From contig BSBK01006386.1 of NCBI GenBank assembly GCA_027943335.1, positions 372,001-436,000 of the forward strand: 64,000 nucleotides of DNA, read 5' to 3'. The notes beneath the pieces were generated by a model, which saw only the letters and a list, made by a program, of their open reading frames with translations, searched no databases and was not told the origin of the DNA. Shown in pieces: positions 33,901-45,746 of the stretch. How positions within the stretch are numbered: position 1 is the stretch's first letter; each line of letters opens with the position of its first letter. The stretch comes from Chamaecyparis obtusa. Its lineage: Eukaryota > Streptophyta > Pinopsida > Cupressales > Cupressaceae. The translations under genes were made by a program, and so were the position numbers.

Positions 33901-35760
33901 GAAAGGAAAGATTATGTGTAGTATTTTTATTTGTAAGCATTATGAAGGGTCAGATATAGGTTTATAGTCAAATGACATTTTGGATAAACACACTGATATC
34001 ATTTTATTTTATGAAAATTTGTCATCCACAAGTATTTGAAATGTTAACTTTGTGATAGTTACATTGATTGTCTTTGAAAAAAATCTATTATTTTCTTATA
34101 AAAACTATTTTTTGTTGTAAAAATATTTTTAACATGTACATTTTTAAATATATTGATTTGACAAAAAATATATTTTATAAAAAATTTGTAGAAATAAAAA
34201 ATGTCTCTAAAGTTAGATCAAATTAAGTACATTTGTTTTTAAATTAGTTAAACAATAGTAACATAGTTATAATTTAGAGAGAGATTTACAATGCTATATA
34301 TCTCTTAATTGTTAATAGTTTTCATTTTGTTTACAATGGTAGTAAGGGGTGGAGTGCAATTATGTGAGCGTATTAGTGTTAACAAAACTAAACTTTGATC
34401 TTGTCTTATGCAAAGTGTATCTTTTGAAATTGGAGATCCAACTTCCATCATAAATGGTTATCTCCTCTTAATTCTTGACCCTCCTTTAACTAGTGATTAA
34501 AACAATATCTATGAAGTAGTTAGAAATTAGAATATTTGTTATTTTATTATATATTTCATATTTCATATAGTTAAACTGAATATTTTTTAAGTTTCTATTA
34601 TATACAAATTATTTATTGATAATTTGATTAACTAAAATATTTAATCCCTTATATATGAAATTTTTGAAATGGTAAGATGAAAAATCTCTCATCGTCCTAG
34701 GTGTTGTTAGTACTTGTCGATAGGGTAAGCAAGTACTATTGCATCCATTTTTGGATTTTTTCATTAACTAGTGATTAAATGAACTGTTCTGTACCAATGA
34801 AAATAAAATGAAAATAAATTCAATTTTATATTTCATTATAAGTTTTTTCATTTGTAAAATATAGATGCAAAATATTTAACTTTATAATATATAGAAATTC
34901 ATTTTTGATCATCTCATTGGATGAATGCGTTTGAAGTCTTATTACAGGAGTGAACCAATTAAAATTTACCACGTTTTTTATTTATTGTTGGATAATATAT
35001 ATTTATTCTCATCCATAAATTTTGTTCCATTTTGGAAATCATGTTTATACTATTAATTTTTACAATATATTATAATTTAAATAACAACCTGTGATATTAT
35101 AATATATATTTATTTTTATTCATATTTTTAAAGTTTTTAAATTTTAAATTTTATTATATACTAATTATACATTAACAACTATTTATGTAAAAAAATTATG
35201 TGATTTTATTTGCTTATAATTTTTATTTTTTCTTTACAAAATATTAATATTTAAATTAAACTATATTAAATTAATATTTAATATTATTATAATAGTTTTA
35301 TTTTGAAAAACTTATTAAAATTTAGTTTAAAAGATCAATTTATTTAAATTTATTTATTTATAATAGTTTTAATAAAAATTCTTTAATAAAAATTTATTAT
35401 TTCTACTATTACTATATAAAACATAGTAATTAAAAAATTAATATACTATTATAGTTTCTACTATAATTAAAGGCAAGTACTTAGCCACTACGTGGCACTT
35501 GTTTATTTCTTGCACTAAATTTGATCACCATTTCTTTACACAATCAATATGATACATTAAATTTGATTTTGGTTTTTCAATTAATTTAAAAATAAATTGA
35601 AATATATTTCAGATATATTTAATTAATTTAAAGTACATAATAAAAAATAAAAAATTAAATGACATTGCCAAATATTAATTCTATTACAAATAATTATATA
35701 TATAGTACATCTTATGTATTATTACTTTATTAAGTATCTTATTATAAATTTCTTTTTTAA
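33901..35760. other. Second extremely AT-rich block, no gene
   Basis: Composition like 30901-32600, ending at the A-rich 3' end of the minus-strand ORF unit at about 35770. Confidence 0.55.
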
Positions 35761-35984
35761 AATAAATTTTTTTTAATTATTTTTTATTAAGGTAAAAATA
35801 GGGTTTGAATGGAACCCGAAACCATTTACATAAAAGCATAAAGATATAGCATTAAAGTTAAACAAAAATGATATGCCTGCTGGAAAGACAAAAGCAGGAC
35901 TTGAAACAACAACAAAAGCAAAGAAAAATAGTTACTAGCAAAACTACCAGCAACACCTAGCAGCCAACCAGACCAGACTAATTG

Positions 35985-37910
35985 TTTTTTATCATTTTCT
36001 CTGCCTTCATCTTCAGGTCCTCCATCTTCTGGATAGCATCTTTCAAGTCCTTCAGTTCCTTAGGCTTAGCAGAGATCTTCCTCTGAGTGCACCCTCTAGT
36101 TCTCGTTCTAGGACCAGCATTCCCAGCATCATCATCAATTGTTATGGTCATTTTTTCTAGCTAGTTTTTTTCTAAATAGTTGTGCAACATATTCAGGTTC
36201 ATAACAACAGCACTAAGACCCTCATTGTTGTGATTCAGGACCTCATTTATCATGTTCTCGTTGTTGCTGATTTTAGCCTTAATATCTTTAACCTTGTTGT
36301 CAACAATCTTGTTGACTTCATCAGCTATATCCTCATTCTAATTTTTATTTTTTACCTTATCCAGAACCTTATTCTCCAACTTCTCTAGCTTAGTAGTTAG
36401 GGTATTCGTAGTTTTTTCCATGGCCTGAAGGTGGATCTTCATCTCCTGCATCTCCCACTTAATCCAATCTAGAATAGTGCCCTGACCATCAGCATTGTTA
36501 ACCTCTTCCAGATTAGAAGCATCCATCAGGAGGCCTAAGGTGTCCTCCTTTTGGTTGTTTCCCTCCACAATAGTAGCTTGGTCCATACCGTCATTAGTTT
36601 GGTTATGTTCCTCTTCTTTTTCATCAACAACAGGGGGTTCTGACCGATTTCCTTTTCCTCTTCAGCCTGACCCACCAAAAGGCCCAAAGTGTCCTCCTTT
36701 TGGTGTTTACCATCCTCTTTTCTAGCCGGGTCATTACCAACCTCAGAATCAGTATGATCATCAACTTTTTCTTCTCCAGTAGGGAAATCCTAAGTGGCCT
36801 CCTTATCATCTTCAGTAGGGAATCTTGGGCATCCTCTTCCTCCTCTTCAACTCCTTCCTCTTCTTTTTCTTCCTCTTTGTTATCCTCTTCTTTTCCTCCT
36901 TCTTCCTCCTTATCATCTTCCATACTATCATTCATGTCCTCTTCCTGCTCTTTCTCTTCAAGATGCATGTCCTCTTTTTCCTGGGCTCTCTCCTCATTAC
37001 CAGAATCCACCTCCACATTTTATTCCTTGGAACTTCCCTTTCCCTGAGAAAGAGGGTTATTTTCATTAGCATCATCTCTGCTGACCATTTCTTTCTCCTC
37101 ATCACTTTTATTGCCATCTTCATCACTATTATCAGAGATTTTTTTCTTGTTTTTCTTCCTCTTTTTGCTAGATTTAGCCTTTCTATCAACTTCTTTGGTT
37201 TCCTTTCTTTTGCCGGTGACCCTTTTAGGAATTGGGACCGAGATATTATCCCTTGCATAGTCAACAATGAGGAGGATCAAACCCTCATGCAACATAGGAT
37301 TACTCACTTTCTTCCTATGCTCCATTATGCTACTGTTCAGAGATCTCAAAAGAAAGTACAGAAAAGAAATCCTCTTATTGTGCCTAAAGTGATTTGCCAG
37401 AACAAAATGTAGGTTGTAGATTTTGGAGTATCATCCATCAGGTGTAAAGTACTCAATCATGACCTTCAGAATTTTAGCCCAAAAATCCTTAATTTTAGTG
37501 ATATCCACATAATCCCCTTTTCCTTTAGTCATGAGAGCTTTTTCATCAACAGTTTTTGGGAAGAGATTAAAAGCTTCAGAACCTAGCCTATGGTTGCCTC
37601 TATGGAAATGAGTTCCCTCCAGGGGTAAGCCAATGATTTTGGCCATAAGGGAAAGAGTAAGGGGGAAAGATTTGCCCCATATATTGACTTTACCTCTAAC
37701 CCAACCATCAGCAAACAAGGAAGTTACCTATTTATCATAGCCGTGAAGCTTTTCCATGTACTGAGTGACCCCTCCTTTTCTTAGCTTCTTCCAGACTCTC
37801 CTCTCTTGTCTCCATTTCTCACAGTTGAAGGGCTCCTCTCTCCTCAAACCTCCTCCCATATTTTTCTTTCTGCTTCTATTCTGGCTCATCTTCTTACCAG
37901 TAATCTTCAT
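35985..37910 (-). pseudogene. Unknown charged ORF following the LINE (ORF X)
   Basis: An ATG at 37910, 35 bases after the LINE ORF2 stop at 37946, opens a frame that runs to about 36800 with stops at 37728 (TAG), 37431 (TGA) and 37020 (TAA). A frameshift follows and coding continues to about 35985. The order is a basic start, a globular region (LFADGWVRGKVNIWGKSFPL, MAKIIGLPLEGTHFHRGN), a lysine-rich stretch, a highly acidic Glu/Asp tract (36860-36990), two copies of a QKEDTLGLL module (36668-36710 and 36528-36562) and a C-terminal coiled coil. The globular part resembles plant-mobile-domain-type element proteins, but weakly. AATAAA and an A-rich tract follow near 35780, as for a polyadenylated retroelement. 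Function unknown. Confidence 0.45.
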
Positions 37911-37945
37911 CTCACTGCTTTGCTTACTATTGTTTTTCTGATTAC

Positions 37946-40170
37946 TTAAAATAACCCAGAATCCAAAAATCATTAACACCGATATAATGATCCCACACTT
38001 CGCCTTACATGCATCTCTCGTTGAAAATAGTTTCATCCTTATCATCATGATTTTAAGTGATTCTCCCTTCATTGTAATTAATTTTATCATAAGTGATTAT
38101 ACTTATGATCTCAACATTTAGATTTGCTTCCCCTCTCCACATTTTAATGACATCACTCTAAGTACCTTCATTTGCCAACCTGTCCGTTGACTTATTTCCT
38201 TCATAGTAAATATGGGTGATGTGGCATTCCTCAAAGGAACTGATAATCATTTTAATTTTGTTTATTCTATGAGCTATAGTCTAGGAGCTCACATAATTCC
38301 CTTTGATACAATTTATTATGTTGAGGGAGTCACCTTCGAGTCACAATTTCAAACAACTCATATATTTGGCCAACTTCACCACATTGAGTGCTGCCTCAGC
38401 ATCCGCCATGTGGTTTGTTTGAATCCCCAATAGAACAACAATAGCTCCAAGGCAATTACTAGCCTAGTCTCTTATGAGGCCTCCCCCTCTAGCCATTCCA
38501 GGGTTTCCTCTAGCAAAACCATCAAAGTTCTCTTTTGACCAACCCAAGGGAGGAGCAAACCACATAACATTATCTCTAGGATTTGGATCCGTTTTGCTCT
38601 TCAGATTCTCCCAAGAAATGGTATAGTCCTTCTTAGGATTAGGATTCCAAGAGTTGGTATCCTTCTTACCAATACTTTTGTAGTTCTCCATAAGACTTCT
38701 AGAAACAGAGTTAGCAACCAAAAGGGAGCTAGCTTTTTTATCTCTAAAAATTCTATTGTTCCTCTCCTTCCATATTTTCCAAGTAAAGTGAGGAAAAACA
38801 AGTTTCCAAAGATCTTTAGCATTTTTGTCATGAACAGGGCTCTGCCATTGCTGAACAAAGTCCTAGATGTTTTGAGGTTTAACCTAATTTAGGTTCAGAG
38901 ATTTAATGATGGAGTCCCAGACCTCTCTAGCAAAGGTGCAATAGATCATTAAGTGATTACAAGTCTCAGCTTCTTCACAACACATGATACATCTATTAGG
39001 CATTTGGAACCCTCTTCTCATGAGGTTGTCCATAGTGAGGATTTTATTCTGGACAAGCAACCAAAAAAACATGTTAATTTTAGGGGATCTTTACTCCATA
39101 CCTGAGCCTAGAAAGGTTCATCCTCAAAAGGAATGAGAAGAGCCGAGGCAAAGGCAACCAGGAACTTGCCAAAGATATTAGGGCCCCAAATCAGTTCATC
39201 AAGCTCATTATCTCTAATAAACCAGTTGTTAAGTTGTTTATTCACCTCTTTAAATTTGATGTTCCTCAACCCCAAGTCGATCAAATCTTCATTAATCCAG
39301 TAGTCACTCACATATTCCCCAATAGTCTCTTTACAATCTTGGATGACAATATTCCATTCCTCATTCTCTAGAAGAGATTTATCTGAGAGCCATTTATCAT
39401 TCCAGAATTGTATCTTCTTGCCATTTCCTAGCTTCCATCTAGCCCCTTTACTGATCAGGTTCTTACCCTTGCTTATGCTGTTCCAAACAAATGATCCTTG
39501 GATTTCATTTTGAGATTAAAGAATACCTTCAAGAGAAGTGAGATGGTATTTTCTTTTAATTATTGCATTCCATTCTTTTTCATCTTCAAATATCCTCCAG
39601 CATTATTTTTTTAATAGGGGTTTATTTGTATTAGTTATGTTTTTGATGCCCAGCCCCCAAGCTTCTTAGGTTTACAAACCTTCTCCCAGGCCACCAAGTT
39701 AAGTCTCTTTTTCTCTTCAACTCTAGTCCAAAGGAACCTTTTTTGAATTTTTTCAATAAGGTCAATATACTTTAGAGGAATTTTGAACTGACTTAGAGCA
39801 TAAATAGGAAGGTTTTGAAGAGTAGCCTTCAGCAGTTGAACTTTTCCAGCTTGGCTAAGAATTGCCCCTTTCCAACCCGTCAACTTATTGTGGAATCTAT
39901 CAAGAATTTCATTCTAGAAATTGGCCTCGGGTTTCAAACACAATGGAAGGCCTAAGGGACAAGAATCCTCCCTATCTTGCACCCAAGAATGGAAGAGATT
40001 TTATTCATTCTAGCTTTAGGTGTGTTAAAAAAATACAGGAAGCTTTTCTCCTAGTTTATAAGTTGACCAGTGGTGTTAGAGTAAACATTGAGAACGTTTT
40101 TCATATTCCTCACCTCTTTGATAGTTGATTCCCCCATAAGAATCATGTCGTCAACAAATTTCTCATGAGA
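37946..40170 (-). mobile_element. L1-type LINE, 5'-truncated copy (RT end, zinc domain, RNase H)
   Basis: The minus-strand reading begins at the RT active-site motif FVDDMILMGES (about 40145). It continues with LTGWKGAILSQAGKVQLLKA, the thumb (QKRFLWTRVEEKK), an RVT-associated zinc domain (PNRCIMCCEEAETCNHLMIY, 38980) and an RNase H start (NFDGFARGNPGMARGGGLIR, 38490). It ends with HIYYEGN-type sequence and a stop at 37946. Several frameshifts and stops make it inactive. Truncation just before the FVDD motif is typical of incomplete target-primed reverse transcription. No poly-A is seen at 37946; the unknown ORF X follows instead. Confidence 0.8.
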
Positions 40171-40500
40171 ACATTTAATCTCATATTTTATTGTTATTTT
40201 AAAGTTTCATACTCTAAATTTAACGTAACTTGTTATAATCTATATTTTTAAAAATATTATTTTATTAATTACAAAATTAAAGCAAGTACCACATAAATAA
40301 AAAATATATAAATATGTTTTTTTTAAAAATAAATACCATATAAAAATAAAATATATTTAATCAAAATTATAAGTTTTTAAAATAAAAATAAAAATAAAGA
40401 TATGCCTTATCAAAATTATAAATTTTTAAAATATTATGTTTATAATTAATATAATACTTAAGATAGATTTATTTTTTCTATTGCATATCATAAGTTCAAA
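40171..40500. other. AT-rich junction between the two LINE copies
   Basis: Low-complexity A/T-rich DNA. It may include the decayed 3' end of the right-hand LINE. Confidence 0.4.
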
Positions 40501-40599
40501 AAAAAAGGAGTATTAGAGTAACGAGTTATTACAAATTGTTAGTATATCCATCAAAGCCGACACAATAGAATAAAGCGAGAGTTATATCAAAATGAGATC

Positions 40600-42397
40600 T
40601 ACTATTCTATCACATGAAGAAAAAAAACATTTGTTTGATCAAACTGAAGCTTCATCATGTTCTTCATTTGACTCATTGAAGTCTGGGGATACTGAAGTGT
40701 ATCCTATAATCTCATAGGATTTGAGAGGAGGTGCTTTTGGAACAACCGCTCATTCTTCTGAAGGAACTCCCTGATTAGATTTCTTTATTTGCTCAATAAA
40801 CTTAGAGAGTTTATCATCGAATTAAACCTTGAGTTTCAAGGATGTATAACCATGAACAATATCCCTTTTGTCTATAGTGGCTTTCCCATATCTCAGGATC
40901 TGTAGGAACTTTCTCTCCTTCATCTTGATGACAGCTATGACCTACAGGGAAACATCAAGGTGTATGAGTTTCCTTAGAGACCCAGTAAGATTCCTACTTT
41001 TTCTAGCCAAAACATCATTACGAGCCTTCCAGATAGTCCAAAAAATAATAGAAGAAAGGATATCTACCAAAAAATATTACAATTTTTACTACTATTGATG
41101 CTCTTTGAGATAATATTCAGTTTGTTAAAATGACTGTTATATGTAAGACCAAACAGTTTCCAGACTTCGACAACAAAGAGGCATTCAAAGAAAACATGAA
41201 ATATAGATTCTAGAAGTTTACAAACACTACAAACATTATGTTCTCCCCATGGTTTCCTAAAAGGAATTTTATGCATGAGGAATCTCCACAAGAAGCAGAT
41301 GATCTTAGGCTCAATAGGTCTGGTCCATAGGGAGGTGAATTGCTTATTCCAATAAGAAACAAGAGAGTCTAGGTGGCATTTTTGGTTAGCATGGGAGGCA
41401 ATATCAATGTTGTGGGTGAGGAGGTGGTAGATGAATTTGGATTTGATTTAAGATGTAGTTGGGAGCTGTCTAGCCACCTCAACTAAGATGTGCACCTGTC
41501 AGGAGTACAACACCTATTCACTAGCCCCAAGGTGTTGAGGGCAGCAAAAAGGATACCATAAGTTTTGTTCTGTGAGCTTGAGATTCCAAACTATGAAGCT
41601 AGTTTCTCCCAAGGAATCAGTCTTCCCTCCTTCAACACATCTTGAAACTTATTGATAACCTTCTCTTCCCACTTCCTAGTAGAGCACCCTTGGAGCAAGG
41701 TAAGAGGCTTTCCCTTATGCTTTAGATTCTACTACAAAGACTTATGACTCCAGACTATACCTTGGCCTTTTGCTAGTCCAATATTGCACAAGAATCCCCT
41801 TACATATCTCCAGCACTTCCAAATAGATTTGAAAACATTCAACCCCTGAACTTGAATATTACAATCTATAGCCAACATATCAGAATACTGCATATTAGTC
41901 CAAGATTTAGATTTACTTGGGCATGCTCTAGCTAGGTTATTCCTGATCATGACTTTCCAAGGTTCCTCCCCTATGGATGCCTTAACAATCCATTTTGAGG
42001 ACAATTCAATACCCTAGGTTCTAAGGTCCTTTAGTCCTAGTCCTCCCCAGGGTTTCTCTCTGGTGGACCACTCCCAAGAAACTGCATGATACTTCTTGTT
42101 GCCTCTTCCATCTGTCCAAACAAAATTCTTGACAATCTTCTGAATACTACTAAACTGGTTTTGGTTAAACAGGTAGGTTGAAGACTAGCAAATAGGATAA
42201 GAAGAGAGAATCTTCTGGCAGACTTGTATTCTTCCCGAGAATGAGAGAAGATTGCTATCCCATTTATTGAATTTCATGAGAACTTTATCCTTAACCCAAC
42301 ACCACATATCATTTAGGTTAGGGTCCACAATAAAAGGAATACCCATGTATCTAACTATATGATTGGACCCTCCCCATTCTATCCTAAATTTGTTCCA
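40600..42397 (-). pseudogene. LINE ORF2 C-terminal part with RVT-associated zinc domain
   Basis: Scattered frames continue the RT thumb and connection. At 41291-41064 WRFLMHKIPFRKPW is followed by CSVCKLLESIFHVFFEC, a zinc-binding RVT domain. The C-terminus is charged and coiled (KLSKFIEQIKKSNQG), ending in TAG near 40600. No RNase H domain is visible. Confidence 0.65.
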
Positions 42398-45300
42398 CTA
42401 ACATGGGGGGTCCTGAGTCCACCCTAACATAATAGATTTGGCTATAGATATCTTGCTACCATAGGCCTGACATAAGAGATTCAGTTTAGTCATGAGGATT
42501 ACCATACTACCCTCCTCTAGATTCATGAGAATGGTTGTGTCATCGACAAACTGAATGTTAGAGACCTCATGGTCATTAGGGAGTTGAATCCCTTTCATCC
42601 TAGGGGACAAGGTATCATCTCTAAGAAAATAATAGAGAGATTCTATAGCCAGTACAAAGAGCGAGGGAGCTAGAGGACATCCTTGTCTGATGGATCTAGA
42701 AAGCTCAAAGAAGTCAGACCTCACTCCATTCACTTCAACTAGCGCCATAGCCCCATATAATAGTGTAGATACCATCCTACAGAAGCAGGGGGAAACCAAG
42801 CCTATCCAGCATAACCAATATGAAGTTCCATTCTATGCGATCATATGTTTTTTCATAGCCTATGAGTAACATGGCACTTTGTTGTCCCAATTGCTTGGCC
42901 CAATCCATAGCTTCCCAGCTAGTAACCATGTTTTCAAGAAGTTATCTTCCCTTGACAAACCATGTTTGAGTTTAATTAACAATAGTAGGGAGACCATCTA
43001 TAATCCTTAGGGAAATGACTTTAGCCAAAATCTTATATGGGTGAACCCACAATAGTGGGTTACACTTTTTTGCCTAAACGGACACTGAACTCTACATTTT
43101 GAGAAAAACTTTCAAATTTGGATGCAAATTGCCGTTGAACCATTCAAAATCAGAGGATGAAGTAAATTAGAGTCTTTTCAGATTTTCTATCTAGATTCTA
43201 AATATTTATTTTTTATTTTTTTTAAATTTATTTGAATACTTTTTTCTTTCTCCCATGAAAATTGGTATGGTGCTGAAAACATCATTTTCAAATAGTAACA
43301 TTGTATTCATAGAGCATAATTTTTTTTGTAAAATAGTTATGAACATGATTATTTTGAATTTAGTTTTGTAACATCCATACAAAGGGCATGCAATTGGTTT
43401 GACGACTTTATCATGATTATTGCATATTTTATTAACGTTTGAAGTTGACTAAACCATAATTTTGACATACCTTAACTACATAGCTTATGACTTGTCGTGT
43501 ATTTATTGAATTTCAAATATATATTTTTTTATAGAAAGTAGACTTGAAGATGGAGGGCATTGTTATTTTTCAAAAAAAAATTCCACTTTTTTACTATTTT
43601 TCATTAAACGTCAAACTCAGAGGTTTATATTTGATAAAAAACCTACATTCAATTAATGTCAAAAACCATACACATAATAAATTAAAAAATAGTCGAATCT
43701 ATAATTGTTAGAAAGCTAGTTCTAAGTACTTGTGCTATGAAAAAGGACGTCTCCTTATTGTTCCATTTGATCCCTGCACTTGATCCCCAAAGCCATGAAA
43801 TTCTCAGAATTTCTTCAAAGTTTGCAAACAGGACCTAATTAGGTATCTTTGATCGAAAGTACCTCACCTAGTTTCTATCAAAAGTCCTTTACATAAAACA
43901 ATGAAAATTACCCATTCTCAGGGTTTTTTGATATAAAATACTTTCTATAGAAAGTAATTTCTATCAAAAGTATTTAGTTTCGATGGAAAGTACTTTCTAT
44001 CAAAAGTAATTGAGTAAATATGTGCTCTCATGATTTTTGGGATGAATTCCTTCCTCCAAAAAATTGTAACCCAGCATTGTGGGTTCACCCATATCCCACA
44101 TTGAGAAGGGTGATGGGTCTCCAATTCTTTAACAATAATCTGTCCCCTTCTTTTGGAGTCAACTTAAATAGGCTAACATTGAAGGTAGGACCAAGAGTGC
44201 CAAGAGAAATAGCCTCTATGTAAATTTTATGAAGACTGGAGCAAATCCAGTCAATATTGTTTTTATAGAACTCGACTGAAATCCCATCTAGACCAAGGGA
44301 TTTATCATTAGCCATGTTTAAAATAGAGTCCCTGATCTCTTTCACTAAGATCTCCCTCTCTAGAACAGCTGCATCTGCCTCTGAAAATTTCTTAGGGATG
44401 ATACCAATAATCCTCTGCCTAGCTAAGATCCTGGATTCATCATCTTCAGAAGTGAATAGGTTTCTGTAGAAATTGGAGAAGGTATTAACAATGCCTTCTT
44501 GGGAAGTAATGGAGACCCCTTGATCCCTAATGTAGGCAATTTTATTTCTTGCTTCTTTCTTCGTCAGGGTCTAGAAAAAAAAATTGGATCCTTTATCACC
44601 TAAGTTAAGCCAGTTAATTATGTCTTTGACCTTAGCACCTTTGGTCTTAATTAGTTGGAGATTCCTGAGTGAGTCTTTGTAGTGAATGAATTTGTCCAAT
44701 AGTGTTGGGGATGTAGGGTTATCCTGAATCTACACTTCTACAACCTGGAGTTCCTCCACCAATCTAAACTCCTCCTCTCTAGCATCTTTGGTCTTCTTCC
44801 TCCCAACACACTTCAGCATGCTCTTCCATGTTTCAGAGGTTTGGTTCCACTTATCTACCTCAGACTTGTATTGGGCTATCTCCTCATTGTACCAAGAAAT
44901 GATTTTAATAGCTACTTGGACATCCCTATCTTGAAGGAGAGATGAGCTAAGAGAAAAACCAATTTTCTTACAAGGAGTGGTATCTTGTTCTGAAACCATC
45001 TGAATGGAGGAAAAGATGGGATGATGATCATAGAGGGTAAAAGGGGTAACTCTGACATAGTTGTCCCCTGGGGTGGGGCAGCTAAAGAAATGGTTATTCA
45101 TATAGATTCTATCCACCCTGGAATAAATTCTTCTCTCACCTTTTTGGAAATTGGACCAAGTAAACCAAACTCCCTTAGACTCCTTTCTTCTCCCAACTAG
45201 GGGGTCAAAGAGATTAAGCTTGAAGATCATCCTATTATAGTAGACCAGCTCATTACCCTTCCACTAGAACCTCAGACCTCCCTCTTTGTCTTGGGCTCTC

Positions 45301-45737
45301 TCAATCATGTTAAAGTCACCTGCCAGAATCCAAGGGATGTTGTCCAGCTCTAAGATCCATTTCCAAAGCTCAATCCTAGAGTGGTGCTCATTGGGAGCAT
45401 AAACTGAGCATACCCCAAAGATAACTTCATCCACCTTAAAAGTAACCTAGATTGCTCTGTTGCAGGGAGAATAACCCCATTCATGAATTGAGTTCCTCCA
45501 TTTTGGACCTATTAAGATAGAGGTCTCACCTTTGCCTCTCTGGTGTTTGGAGGAGTATGTAGTAGCATCTTTCCAAATACATTTTTGGGCAATATCTAGA
45601 GTAAATCTAATCACCTTCACTTCTTGCAACAAAAGAATGTCAATATCTTTGTACATTTGTAGGAATCTCTTAACCACATATTTCCTGTCAGAGGATTCCA
45701 ATCCTCTAATATTCCATGATGCATAATTGATCATCAT
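42398..45737 (-). pseudogene. LINE ORF2 endonuclease and reverse transcriptase, interrupted
   Basis: The start MMINYASWNIRGLESSD carries the APE-type endonuclease N-terminal Asn, and DILLLQEVK its Glu. YSRVDRIYMN continues the endonuclease. The RT has KSLGLDGISVEFYKNN, WRPITLLNVGY at 44100, then after the inserted transposon KILAKVISLR, SIRQGCPLAPSLFVLAIESL, and the active-site motif IQFVDDTTIL near 42550. The endonuclease nicks target DNA and the RT copies the LINE RNA. Multiple stops make this copy non-functional. Confidence 0.8.
43039..44090. mobile_element. Non-autonomous DNA transposon (1,052 bp) inserted in LINE RT
   Basis: The ends are GGGTGAACCCACAATAGTGG and the inverted CCAGCATTGTGGGTTCACCC, 26-bp terminal inverted repeats with two mismatches. 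The LINE reading GY | KILAK is interrupted exactly here. The flanks are ATAT on both sides (43035-43038 and 44091-44094). This can be a 4-bp duplication, or a TA duplication if the repeats begin T-GGG as in Tc1/mariner-like elements. The interior has no transposase; it holds repeated AAAGTACTTTCTATC-type motifs near the right end. Confidence 0.85.
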
Positions 45738-45746
45738 TTGACCCTA

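Noticed and set aside
36624..37412. Plus-strand Ser/Phe/Leu-rich frames at 36700-37412
   Set aside because: They are antisense shadows of the Glu/Lys-rich minus-strand ORF X.
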